NCBI GenBank assembly: GCA_963921795.1
Contig: OY997651.1
Location: forward strand, 49,309,018-49,373,017
Origin: Nannobrachium achirus
Taxonomy: Eukaryota; Chordata; Actinopteri; Myctophiformes; Myctophidae
DNA: 64,000 nucleotides
Direction: 5' to 3'
In this document: one piece after another, positions 34,499-46,039 of the stretch
Position numbering within the stretch: position 1 is the first letter of the stretch
Layout of the letters: each line of letters starts with the position of its first letter
Made by a program: the position numbers and the translations under genes
Notes under the pieces: model-generated
Database searches by the model: none
Seen by the model: the letters and a program-made list of their open reading frames with translations, nothing else
What the model was told of the DNA's origin: nothing

Positions 34499-34729
34499 CC
34501 TAATTCTCTTCACCTCAAAAGCAGCAAACATATTGTTCTATAAGCAGTCTATGGTATTCAGACTTAAATGCAGTACATTATATATGTAAGCCTATATTCA
34601 GTAGAATACACTACACTTTGTGCGCCATTCTTAATGCCAAATAATCAGCAGCCTTTTCTCATTTTCATTTATTTCTTTTTCAATCAACAACTATTTTGAG
34701 CAGTGTAAGGGAGACTGACCAATGTTTGA

Positions 34730-35384
34730 TTATTTGGCATGCAGTAAGCCAAAGATTCTCAGATCCTGAAGTTCATGAATGTGCTTCGCCAGCTTGTTGA
34801 AAGCTGTATTATTGCTTATTCTGAACAGGCTGCTTGTTGCATTGCATCCAGTCAATGCGTGCCATGCTAGAAGACTCTCACACAAAGCCACTCCCAATGT
34901 ATTTGTAATATCAGACATTGGGATGTATCGTTGTCTATCCCATGACCAGCATGCATGAAAATGGCAGCTATTCCAAGGAGTTGTTGACTGACATAGTAGG
35001 CGAGCAACACAAGTATATCCATAGTACTGTACATATAAATTAGGTCAGGGTCTGAGAACCTTTGGCTTGACAGATAGTCTAACAGAGGCTTCAGGATGTT
35101 CAAGACAATATGCCCTCACTCTCTATGGCCTAAAAAAGAAGGCAAAGGGCCAGGTGTGTTCTAGTCTTGATGAGCTCCGTTGTATTCTTGCATCAACGAC
35201 AGACATGCCAGTCTCACACCTGCCTCCCACTGAGGATATTTTTGAATGTTCAACAGGCTATGTACCAAACTGGTACAGTATATGGTGCCACAATCATGTC
35301 CCCAAACCCCTTTTGTGGAATCCAGTTGGGAAGGGTTGGATGCTAAAGGATACATCACTAAAGCCTGTCCTGTTCAAAAAATAG
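34730..35384. pseudogene. Decayed transposon ORF, two opposed fragments
   Basis: A minus-strand fragment (about 35,050-34,730) reads STMDILVLLAYYVSQQLL, then SLLAWHALTGCNATSSLF after a frame change. A plus-strand fragment (35,043-35,384) reads YALTLYGLKK...LPPTEDIF...NPVGKGWMLKD. From memory, both are successive parts of one uncharacterised transposon-associated family with a conserved HA(L/F)TGCDxxS block followed by LYG...LPPT...W...P...GW. Their opposite orientation and the matching sequences at 34,748 and 35,043 (inverted) point to an internal inversion. Enzymatic role unknown. Confidence 0.5.
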
Positions 35385-37250
35385 CCTGCACCAAGCAGTA
35401 AGAGACCTCACCCAACTCTACTGCTATGATAAGGATTGTTGCAGTCAAAGTAGTACGTGCCTCAATGTCTCTCTGTGGGATTGTGTTGTACATAATATTG
35501 CTCCTGTATTTACAGTACATTGCCTGTAAACTAAAATAAACAAGAAATGACACAATCCTTTTATACCAGCTTGTGCCTTGTGGACCAGCCTTGACTGTAG
35601 AGCATTGTAGTGGCCCTTGGTTGTAATCCACTGGGAACTGAATTCCTTCTTACCGTTTATATTATAATAATATATACCATCATACCATATTTATTACCAT
35701 AACATAAATAGTAAGACTGAATTCAATTAATCCATTGACCAGCCATTGACCAATAGATACACAGCCGATTACGTCACGAACAAACTCCTGACAAAATTAT
35801 GTCTGAATTTGGGAGATCACAGCTTTGTATCCATTGACCAGCTTTGCAAATTGGTCAGTCCCCCTCACACTCAAATTAGTTGTTGATATGAAAATATTGA
35901 AAAAGAAATAAACGAAATAAATTAAAATGAGAAAAAGCTGCTGTTTGATTATTTGGCATGCAGTAAGAATGGCACACATATATAGAAAAACTCCTGATTC
36001 ACAATACAAGCATATTATGACATATTCTTCTGGTTTATTTTGGTTGTTGGTGTATTCCCTATTGACAATCTGAATGGAGTTTGTTAATTTGTATTGATAA
36101 TGAGCACCTTATAGATCCTGCTTATTGACCCATGGGCTTTTATCGAGCCCACTGTTGAGCGCTTTATAATATTTTGTGGGAAGATGTGAGATGTGAGATT
36201 CTGAACAGAACTGGTATCTTTTTGCATTGGCCAGTTGTTGTGAGTCTGAGTTTGTCTATGAGGATGAGAATTGACAAAAGTAAAAAATATTGTCATTTAA
36301 TATCTTTAGAAAATCATTCATTAGTGTGCAGTAAGTGTTAAATGGCTATATATTATGAATAGTACTGTAACAATGTATTAATCGCCTCTTGTCTTGATTA
36401 TTTAAACATGATGTCATGGGCCGCTATGCTTAATAACAAGCTTGATAAGCCCAAAGCTTATTGATACCGGGATATCAAGTTTGTAGTAGGCCCTTGTTTC
36501 CAGCTCCTTCCCTACCAGTAAGTGGAATGATTAACTTGTGGGGATATTTCTGCCCTTTCTTTTAAATCACTTTTTTGCATTCTGATTATTTTGGGATTTA
36601 AGGACGCTACCTGTAGACCATCTGTGCAAGAATGAGGTAAAAACAACCAGCAATAGAAAATTACAAAGGATTGACTTGGAACTCCATCTTTCAGGGTAGG
36701 CGTATTTTTTGCCTATGTGGTGAGTCCCTTCATGGATCAATTTCATGACTTTTGCAGTAAAAGCAAAACTACTGACCATCCATTTCATGAAGAGGACAAG
36801 TAAAAGTTATGAAAAAACTTTGTCATAGTTTGTACTACCCCTTATAGAAGGATTACAGGGGAATTTTCCTTAGGAATGTCATTTCCGCCTATAGAAGGTC
36901 CTTATATAAAAGGCAGCAGATTCAAAACAGAACCATATTTTTGCATTCTGATTGTTCTGGGATGTAAGGACACTACCTGTAGACCTTCTGTGCAAGTATG
37001 AGGTGAAAACAACCTGCAGGTAGAAAATGACAAAGGTTTGACTTGGAACTCCATCTTTCAGGATAGGCGTTTTTTTGCTTATGTGGTGAGTCCCTTCATG
37101 GATCAATTTCATGACTTTTGCAGTAAAAGCAAAACTCGGGACAATCCATTTCATGAAAGGGACATCCTAAAGATATGAAAAAACTATGTCGCGTTTTGTT
37201 CTACCCCGGGTAGGGGTATGGTCAACTTCTGGCCTATTTTTTCCTCTACT

Positions 37251-38650
37251 AAGAGCCTCCACACATCAAAGAGGAGCTACATCAAAACATGAAAACACAA
37301 GTTGATGTAGAGGATTGTGGAACATCACAACCAGCTAGTGATGACCAGCTCCTCTCTTCACACAGTTCTGAATCTGGCACCACAGAAGACAGCGATGAGT
37401 GGGAGCCCAGTGTGAAATCAACAAAAGAAATTAATTCCTTGCAGAGTGACACAGGAAAGAAAAGTTTTAGTTGTACAGTTTGTGACAAGGTGTTTAATTT
37501 TAAGTACAGTCTAAAAATACACATGATGACGCATACTGGGGAAACACCATTTAGCTGTACAGATTGTGGCAAGGGCTTTAATACGAAGAGTAATTTAAAA
37601 ATACACATGAGGTCTCATTCTGGGGAAAAGCCATTTACTTGTACAGATTGTAACAGAGGCTTTAGTCATTTGCATCATTTAAAACAACACATGACGACTC
37701 ATACAGGGGAAAAGCCATTTACTTGTTTAGTTTGTAGAATTGGCTTTAGTCGAAAGGGAATCTTAAAAGATCACATGAGAACTCATACAGGGGAAAAGCC
37801 ATTCACTTGTACATGTTGTAACAGAGGCTTTGCTTTCAAAGCTGGTCTAAGAACACACATGAGGACTCATACAGAAGAAAATCCATTTAGTTGTACAGTT
37901 TGTAGCGAACGCTTTGGTCGAAAGTTTGACCTAAATGTACACATGAGGACTCATACAGGGGAAAAGTCATTCTCTTGTAAGGTTTGTGGCAAAGGCTTTA
38001 GTCAAAAGTGTCACTTAAAAGTACACATGAGGACCCATACAGGGGAAAGATCCTTCACCTGTACAGTTTGTGGCCACAGCTGTATTCACAAGGACCATCT
38101 AAAACACCACATGATGACTCATACAGGGGAAACGCCATTCACTTGTTCAGTTTGTAGCATTGGCTTTAGACAAAAGAGACAGTTAAAATATCACATGAGG
38201 ACTCATACAGGGGAAAAGCCATTTATCTGTACGGTTTGTGGCCATGGCTGTAATTTTAAGTACAGTCTAAAGGTACACATGATGACGCATACTGGGGAAA
38301 CGCCATTTAGCTGTACCGTTTGTGGCAAGGGCTTTAATACGAAGAGTAATTTAAAAATACACATGAGGTCTCATTCTGGGGAAAAGCCATTTACTTGTAC
38401 AGATTGTAACAGAGCCTTTAGTCATTTACATCATTTAAAACAACACATGACGACTCATACAGGGGAAAAGCCATTTACTTGTTTAGTTTGTAGAATTGGC
38501 TTTAGTCGAAAGGGAATCTTAAAAGATCACATGCGGACTCATACAGGGGAAAAGCCATTCACTTGTACAGTTTGTAACAGAGGCTTTGCTTTCAAAGCCG
38601 GTCTAAGAACACACATGAGGACTCATACAGGAGAAGATCCATTCTTGTAA
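37251..38650 (+). pseudogene. Zinc-finger gene 2, 14-finger part of interrupted exon
   Basis: The segment resumes in frame after the element with EPPHIKEELHQ, then an acidic Ser-rich region (SSHSSESGTTEDSDEWEP) and 14 C2H2 fingers of consensus F(S/T)CTVCxxGF...LKxHMRTHTGEKP. It is a different subfamily from genes 1 and 3. Fingers 10-14 are near copies of fingers 1-5 at an offset of exactly 756 bp (nine fingers). The frame ends at 38,650 because a 2-bp loss within the next finger (PFL-stop instead of PFSC) shifts it. An internal ATG at 37,289 could start a shortened 453-residue protein keeping all fingers. If so this is a gene with a lost N-terminus and not a dead one. Confidence 0.75.
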
Positions 38651-38755
38651 AGTTTGTTGCAAAGGCTTTAGTCAAAAGCACACATGAGGATTCATACAGG
38701 GGAAAAGCCCTTTACGTACAGTTTGTGGCCAAAGCTGTATTCACATGGTGTATAC
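38641..38755 (+). pseudogene. Zinc-finger remnant after gene 2
   Basis: Past the frame break, finger fragments continue out of frame (CxVCCKGFSQK, HMRIHTGEKP, VCGQSCIHM). They match fingers 7-8 with a further internal deletion. Confidence 0.7.
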
Positions 38756-39029
38756 ACATAAAAGTTCACAACGCGCCGTGATGCATTTTTGAACGCCACC
38801 ATTGTTAGAAGCATTAATAATACACTGTTAAGGGTTAAAGGAATACTGTCTCCATTGGTCATCATTAGTGCTCATAAGATGGCACCATTTCTGTCCACTC
38901 AATCTGTGTGTCTATGAAGAGGGCTGTGGACAGTTCAGAAACCTGCTTAACGGGGACATCATTGGTATAAATGTTTGGTCTTGAACTTTGAGCGGTGCCA
39001 ACCACTCAAACAGTTGACAGAGTGTGTCT

Positions 39030-39560
39030 GTTGTGATATTATGGAATAATAGTGTAAGGAATGCCTTTTATTTTGTTGTATCAGGATGTGACGTCAGTAC
39101 ATGGGACGCGGGAGCATATACAGTACTAGTGTTGTTGTTAGCTGCTGCATTCATTCATTCATTCATACTAGCCTACTGATACTGTACATAATTGCTTAAT
39201 AAAGACAGACTCCGATTACGTCGGTGTATGAGCCTCATTACAACAACTTGACTTGGTGTCAGAACTGTACGACTTGTAAACTGAGCTAAAAAAGAAGAGG
39301 AACAGGGGACGAACCGGCATATATAGCGCAACCTACACCGACTGCTACGTTCACAATACAACCTCCAGAGCCGTTTCATTTTTACCAAGCCTCAAGAATG
39401 GGAGTGTTGGATCAGAAGATTCGACTGCTTTTGGCTTGCAAGCAACTTAAACTCAACGTCGGATGAAAAGCAGGTGAACACGCTAGTGTATTGCATGGGT
39501 GATGAAGCAGAAGGGGGCTAACGCTAACTGGAGATGAGAGGAAGAAGTACGAGTGTCAAG
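39030..39560 (+). mobile_element. Ty3/Gypsy LTR retrotransposon fossil (LTR end, gag start)
   Basis: An LTR-like 3' end with AATAAAGACAG is followed by a primer-binding-site-like TTGGTGTCAGAAC. Beyond it is the start of a Gypsy gag, recognisable from blocks of the type PEPFHF...QVNTL. It is a broken, truncated copy with no downstream polymerase part in the window. Its age cannot be judged because no second LTR is seen. Confidence 0.55.
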
Positions 39561-40277
39561 GCAAAAATAAACCTAATGCACGTGTAACCCCTCTATTCTG
39601 TCTCACTCCCAGTAGACTGATGCAACTTCTCTCAGGTTCACTGTAATTATTGTCATTCTGTTAAGACTGTTAACACACACACGTGTTTTTTTTTAAACAA
39701 CATGATTTAGCAGTGAACCTGCTTTTTAATATTTCTTTAGAGAAATATAGTACAATGAATTGATATAAAATAAAATATGCAAACGGCTCTTATAATGAAT
39801 ACAATCATGAATCTATGAATTACATTTCCTTCACAAAACATACCAGTTAAATACTTAGTTTGTACAATTCTACAAACTGAATACATTTTGTTGTTGAAGC
39901 CAACCTCGTTGTCTATTAACTCAAACTGAATACTTACCTTTTGAGAACCCAGGTCTCACCATGTAATTGAGAGTGGTGTAGTTATGTATCAGAGTGCCTA
40001 GCGCCTCCATTTGGTTACAGATTTGGTTTTTCTCATCAAAGTGCAACATATGGTGAAGTATTGCAGTGCAACAACCACCGATCTTGTGCAACATGAAAAC
40101 GAAACGCCAAATATTCTAAACTTTCTGTGATTCTGCCAATTATTTAATTTGAGACACAGCCAAGTTCTTGCCAGGTCAAACTATGAATCATGTTGAGATC
40201 CCCTCCCCTATTCACTCATTCTAGGGCATGGCGTATATGTATCCAGAAGAATGTATTAAATTAATCAAGACATTTAA

Positions 40278-40605
40278 AGGAGCTTTTTCTTGAAAAACGG
40301 ACGCTAAAATAAAAATAATGTCCAAAATATGTCATAAAAAAGATTAAGCTTCATAAGTGTTTCTATTCAAAAATGAACACAAAAAATGTAAAATAATGAT
40401 AAAATATTCATTTTGGCCATTGTCAGGCTGACTTTGTTTAAATCTCTTATCAATCCATATAAAAGAATAGAAGAGGTCATTTGACCATTTTGGTCATTTT
40501 TGAATAGAAACACATATATGAAGCTTAAATCTTTTTTATACAATATTTTCGACATGATTTTTATTTTAGCGTCTGTTTTTCAAGAAAAAGTTGACTATAG
40601 CTCCT
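40278..40605. mobile_element. TTAA-flanked palindromic MITE, 328 bp
   Basis: The arms AGGAGCTTTTTCTTGAAAAA and the reverse complement (with a few extra bases) are flanked by TTAA at 40,274 and 40,606. Almost the whole element can pair. The sequence around it (38,760-39,030 and 39,560-41,000) shows no gene. Confidence 0.75.
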
Positions 40606-41000
40606 TTAAAGACAACATCAGGCTAATCTGATTTACCTGATGAATACCTAAGGGTCAAAAATGTTGCATTAATTAAAACTGGTGCTTAAAAACAATGTGC
40701 AGATGTTTTTGCTAACGGCTCCTACTCCTACGTCTGGCTTTGTGTGTAGGTCTCTATGTCCATAACGACCGAGTGTCCGTAATATGCAGTACGAGACTGA
40801 CGTCACACAAGATTAAAGTCATACAGCACCATAAGTACACCACAGCTGATGTCACGGATAGAACGGAGTTACGCACGTGTGTCGTGTTTGATACCACAAG
40901 TGTGATTTTTGAGCGGTGCTAATCGCTCTTATGCTTTGCTTTGCCCATCTCTTATTGGCTAAGGGCATAAACGTCCCCTCCCTGATTGGCAATGGGGGGA

Positions 41001-41027
41001 AAAACACAGACAGACAGATAGACAGTC

Positions 41028-41063
<36 letters not shown>
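41001..41063. repeat. (CAGA)n microsatellite
   Basis: Fourteen or so CAGA units with slight interruptions. Confidence 0.9.
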
Positions 41064-41066
<3 letters not shown>

Positions 41067-42239
41067 TATTTAGCTAATTTACTGATACCTGTAGATGAGC
41101 ACAGATTCCATATAGATGGAGATAACTGACATAACGGACAGAACGGGCCATACAAGGATATTTTATCGTCTTGATTTTCGCCTTGATGGCTTGACGTCCA
41201 GCACCCACAGCTAACCTGTGATAAATCTGATTAAATATGTGTAATGGGTTTACTGCCTCATTAAATAATTAACTAATTTAGGCAGATTGTACCAGCAGAT
41301 ATTCTGCCAGCAGTATGGAAGTTCAGGAGGTGAGCAAATGACAGTGGCTCTAGAGAGGAAGGTAGAAGACTACAACGATGAGTGTGGGGACCAATGTGCC
41401 GAGGTGATGGCGACAACTAGTGGCAAGCAGCTCGTGGCCATCTGCTCCCCATTGATGAAGAGAGTGCACATGCACATGAAGCATGGTGGGGAAATGTGCC
41501 GTGAGGGATGGAGCGAATTCCTGCTGCTCACCCACAGTGTTGCTGGTGGCCTCCCGCTCGGCATCATAATCGCCCCGGATGAGGAGGAGCAAGTAATCTT
41601 TGCGGGTGTGGAACTCCTGAAGACCCTACTGGGTGACTGGTCCTTCTCAGGAAGGGGTAAAGAAGGGCCCTGTGTATTCCTCACTGATGACAGCAAGGCA
41701 GAGCAAGGGGCACTAAGGCGACCCTTCCCCCAAACCAAACGTGTCCTTTGCATATTCCACCTGCTGCAAGCCGCTTGGAGATGGCTGTGGTCCAACGACG
41801 ACAACAGGATCGATACAGCTGACCGGGCTCCACTCCTTGCAGTCATCAGAGATATGCTACGCGCTAGTCTTTACTCCCAGGCTTCACAGAGCTCTGTTGT
41901 GCTCAGGTTGGTGAAATATGTGACAATGATGGCAGACATGGTATGTTTATGTTTGTCATTGTAGATATTGGAATTAAACATAAGTGAGTTCAATATCATC
42001 AATGCTCTGCATTCTAACGCTGTAAAGGGGTTCATGGTGTACATGGAGAGCCTCTACAGCCGTAGAGATTGTTGGGCTCTCTGCTATAGGAACGACTTGC
42101 TTGTGAGATCAAACCACACCAACAACCTTTTTGAGTCTGCCGTGAGAATTCTAAAAGACAAGATTCTCCATCGTACGAAGGCGTACAATCTGCTGCAGCT
42201 GTTTGACTTTCTGGCAAACCGCTTAAGTGACTAGAACAA

Positions 42240-43015
42240 GGCCAAAGTTACAACGCGGCCATCTTTGATCACATGACCACATCGGGTGGCAGCCTTCATT
42301 ACAAGGGGAATTCTCGCTCTTTCGAACGACCGTCATTTCGACAAAGGAGCGTTGGGAGGGTTAGCGAGCGACTCACCCCACTGAGGTTAGGTTTAGGGTA
42401 AGGGTTAGAGTTGGGTGTCGAACAGATGACACGTAGTAACACGCTCCTGCATTACAAACCATTGTAAACAATGGAGAGATGGTCCCAAAATATGAGTTCT
42501 GTTCAACCAATTTCTTTTGATCAAATTGACAAATGGGCAGATGACAACATCAACATCCCCAAAAGGATTAAATAGAAGGGCTACAGTAATTGGATTGATT
42601 ACATCCGCGGTAACGATATTCAAGGTAAGTTTGGTTGCAACCTTACTGTGTACAAAGACTTGCTATCTGTGCAGTGCTTGCTCTGCATGTTGACTATTTG
42701 TAAAGTTCCTGATTAATATGCAAAAGTAAGTTAATGTGATGGCAGAGCAAGCACTAGTCTGCACAGATACTGTGGCAAGTCTTTGAGTAACATTAAAACC
42801 TAACTACCATGAATATGTGGATGTACCCTTCTTTTGCATCCTTTTGGGGATGTTGATGTTGTCATCTGCCCATTTGTCGATTTGGTCAAAATAAATTGGT
42901 GGAAGAAAACTCATATTTTGGGACCATCGCTCCATTGTTTACAATCATGGTTTGTAATGAAGGCTGCCACCCCATGTGGTCATGTGATCCAAGATGGCCG
43001 CGGTGTGAATAAGGT
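42240..43015. mobile_element. Foldback element inside the MULE gene
   Basis: Long inverted arms share GATCACATGACCACAT, GGTGGCAGCCTTCATTACAA and GATGACAACATCAACATCCC. The loop is centred near 42,690, where GACTTGC...GCAAGTC also pair. Target duplication not resolved. Confidence 0.7.
42305..42449. mobile_element. TTAGGG-core MITE, copy 2 (145 bp)
   Basis: It is inserted in the left arm of the foldback element with the 8-bp duplication CATTACAA (42,297-42,304 and 42,450-42,457). The right arm has only one CATTACAA and serves as the empty site. Starts GGGGAATTCTCGCTC, core GGTTTAGGGTAAGGGTTAG. Same family as 34,321-34,498. Confidence 0.7.
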
Positions 43016-44509
43016 CTATTGGCTGCTGGGAGGAGTTCCAGAAGTCAAGGTTCCTGTTGACGGACAACACAGTGAAATCTGAAGACATCCAGCAGGTCAA
43101 TAGGCCTACTATAAATATTTTTGGCTTTATTTTTTAACAAACCACATTGATTAGTAACTGAATCAATTCCCCTTTTAGCCGCATTGATTAGTAACTGAAT
43201 AAATTCCCCTGGAAAGAATGGAGGTGGAAAGTTACTGTTACTGTTAATGCGGATGGTTGTCCTTCTCCCTCTTTTTGTCTTTTTAACAGATTGATGCCAG
43301 CCACTTCACAGTCTCAAGCTCCTCTACTCCTGGACAGATAGATATTGACCTTGAAACATGCACTGGTGGGCCCTGCAAACACCAAGCTGCTGTTGTCATG
43401 CTTCATCAGATCTCGAGTTCCAACTTCCTGCAGCAGCCGAGAAGGCAGAGCTGCACTTAGCAACTGGTAGTAAGTAAATATAGGCTAACTGATATTTAAC
43501 ATCTAAATCCCTACATGTTTTGTACAAATGAGAATAGTGAAAATCTACAAGTCTACACAAAATCTCTTAGACAAAAATTGCTGATCTCACAACAACATGA
43601 GGTGCTGTGAGCTTGTAGTTCTGCTAATTGTGGCTAGAATAATGGATCCTGGGGTTCAATTGGTTATGCACATCCCTAGGTGTAACTTATATTTTGTTCT
43701 ATCATATTTTAAAAGACATTTTAGGTAATGTGATGTATTATTATTGGACACTTGGTAGTGGTCTGGAGATGGACCGCACTCTGTGTGTATAGGCTATAAA
43801 AAATTAACATTACATTACAATGTTGCTTCATTTTCAGAACATTTGTCCAGTTCTTCTACCCTTGAGAGAGGAGCCAGTCCTACAGCCTGGGCCACATCCA
43901 GAGACCATGGCAAACCTGGTTGTGGCCATGACGCTGGCAAAGAAGACGCAGTGGGGGTGATGGATGCTGAAGACGTTGCTGAAGAGGCTGCCTCAGAAGA
44001 TGGTAATCATTCAGAATACACTATTTCAACTTTTAGACCTGTAAAGCAATAATAACCTTATTACTCTGCTCTGACTTCTAAAAGTGTGTATTGCCTTGTG
44101 TTTAAGACATTACTTGTACTGTATTGTTTTCCAGCATCACATCAAGCTGCAGCAGTACCTGCCAAAATGCATGAGTACATGCTAGCCAAGGTCAGCAGCG
44201 ACTCATCTTTGGCTATTGCTGTAGTGGCTGCAGGAAAAGCTTACAACAACACCTGGTTGCCATAGGTTCGATCGACCGCCATCCGTAGAACTGCCAGGCA
44301 TGTACTGTAGGGCCTGCAATCCATGCCCAGCCAACAGCACAAAGCAGGCGCAAGGTCTGCTTGCGGGGAAAACAACGCCTTAATGCTGGACCTCTGCCAA
44401 GGTCACGACTGGACCTGACCACATGTACAGTCAGCAAGACAACAATAGCACCCCATGATCTAGCACACTCGGTTGCGGAGAACAGAAGGCACCCAAAATG
44501 ATTGCCAGA

Positions 44510-45450
44510 CTGGCAGTACATTTCCTGTATTTAAGTACAATTTTGAGGTATTTCTACTTTACTGTAGTATTTTCAATATTTTTACTTCTACTCATCTCAG
44601 GTGCAAATATTGTACTTATACTCCATTAGTCTTTGAAAACTTATGTTACTAGTTTGTATATTTTGATTATCACAATCTGTATGCATTTCGGCCATTTGAA
44701 AATATACTAGCTCAGCTAGTATGTACTGTATGTGGTCAGCTCCACATACAGTATGTGGTGGCACTTCCATTTTGAACTTTGAACCCCCCATCCCCTTATC
44801 CCTTGCATTGCGTCCATTCTTTCATCCCTATCCCCTCACTCCTTCCTCCCCTCCCTACATAGTTAGAGCATCCCAATTTGTGGTCTTTATGTTATCGAAG
44901 TAGGCGCGGCCGTGACCGGGGTAGATCTCATAGCTATACACGCTCATGATGGCTTTGACAGATCGCCCGGTCCGGAAAGCGTATTTAAAGTATTTCTACA
45001 TTTGCAGAATTTTTACAATTGATATTTTTACCTATGTGAGCTCTTGGTCCACCATTGATGATTTCTCATAGAGAAGTACTTTGTCTGGTGGCGGTGTGGC
45101 AGTGGTCCTCTGAGCATTTTGAAGATTCTTTGCGAGATATTGCACTTCTATATTGAGCCAACCCCGACTAGGATAGTGAGCTGGGTGTGGCTAAATAGAA
45201 GTAATTAGTGTGAGATCAATAGTTTTGCACTCCTTTTGGCCTTCATGGTTGTTTTGCACTGAATGCACTGTTGTTCATGAATTAGATTCTGTTTTTCACA
45301 GACAAATAAATAATGCTATTTCTGTACCCTTGTTATTTCATGTACTTTTTCTTTTTTGTGCCAGACGTTACACTAATCAGTTTGTCTCAAGGGGTAAAGG
45401 CCAAAGAAGATTTGCAGTTCAGCCGAATCATGCCTTCATTGATACACCAG
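44510..45450. other. No gene seen
   Basis: AT-rich sequence with a short hairpin at 44,712-44,760 (ACTGTATGTGG/CCACATACAGT) and repeat-like text. No ORF here has splice support or a recognisable product. Confidence 0.5.
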
Positions 45451-45462
45451 TGCTGATTTTAG

Positions 45463-45910
45463 TAGTCTCGCATAGCCAGACAACTATTCCACAATCTCCG
45501 AATGCTATATAGAGTCTGGAACGGCAGCTCCCGAACGGCGAGTATCGGAAGTAGCCACTGCTGCACTGAACTGTAGTCCCATTGGAAACATAACATGAAC
45601 ACAATAGCTCAGACAAAGTCATTCGAGCGGCATATTCTTGTTATGAGCTTATAGTTTAAGAAAACATTTGAACACATCATGGAAGTAACACCAACAACAC
45701 CAGAGAAAGACGAAATAACGCCCCCAGAAATATTGAAAGGAGGCATAACGCTCAGTAGGACATGTTATTGCTATTGCACCAAGGGAGTGGTTGCGTCACA
45801 TCTGCTTTATCTCGCACTCATTGTTTCTATTTCCGTTTGCCAGACTGTATGCCGGGAGGCGGGAGCATTTGCCCAAATCGCGGAGGCACCAGTCTGGCCT
45901 CGCAAGACTA
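45463..45910. mobile_element. Mutator-type MITE, 448 bp, 9-bp duplication
   Basis: The ends TAGTCTCGCATAGCCAGAC and GTCTGGCCTCGCAAGACTA are inverted repeats. The 9-bp duplication TGATTTTAG lies at 45,454-45,462 and 45,911-45,919. Nine bases is the Mutator hallmark, and a MULE transposase relic lies 1 kb upstream, though no link between them is shown. Confidence 0.7.
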
Positions 45911-45937
45911 TGATTTTAGTGTATTCTGTTGTATTAA

Positions 45938-45989
45938 AGGAGTAGTTCACCCTTTTTTCTATTGATTACTCGTGCCATGGAGACTTGAG

Positions 45990-46039
<50 letters not shown>

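Larger units (their letters stand above)
33310..37250. mobile_element. 3.94-kb DNA transposon in zinc-finger gene 2
   Basis: It is bounded by the 8-bp direct repeat AAGAGCCT (33,302-33,309 and 37,251-37,258). Its long inverted ends contain TACCCCTACCCGGGGTAGAA at both sides, and each arm is a stack of about 370-bp subrepeats (left 33,345-34,310; right 36,560-37,205). The interior holds coding remains of a protein with an HALTGC-type motif. An 8-bp duplication suggests a hAT-like integration, but outermost ends (TAGTTTTTGAGG / revcomp AGTAGAGGAAAA) are poorly matched, so the superfamily is open. Confidence 0.75.
41286..44505 (+). pseudogene. Mutator-like (MULE) transposase gene, decayed
   Basis: After an acceptor (CTAATTTAGGCAG) the exon at 41,286-41,940 encodes a MULE catalytic core. 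It has the CVFLTDDSKAEQGALRR acidic block and CIFHLLQAAWRWLW, the C-x2-F-H/W-R-W signature. The region 41,965-42,235 continues with NHTNNLFESAVRILKDKI and ends LLQLFDFLANRL. After a foldback insertion come QKSRFLLTDNTVK (about 43,040-43,080) and 43,291-43,468 with TPGQIDIDLETC and GGPCKHQAAVVML, a SWIM-type zinc finger missing its first Cys pair. Further exon-like pieces lie at about 43,838-44,000 and 44,135-44,505 (ending TTIAPHDLAHSVAEN). It would cut and move Mutator-type DNA. The foldback element, a 24-nt insertion and the damaged SWIM end argue against activity. Confidence 0.65.
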
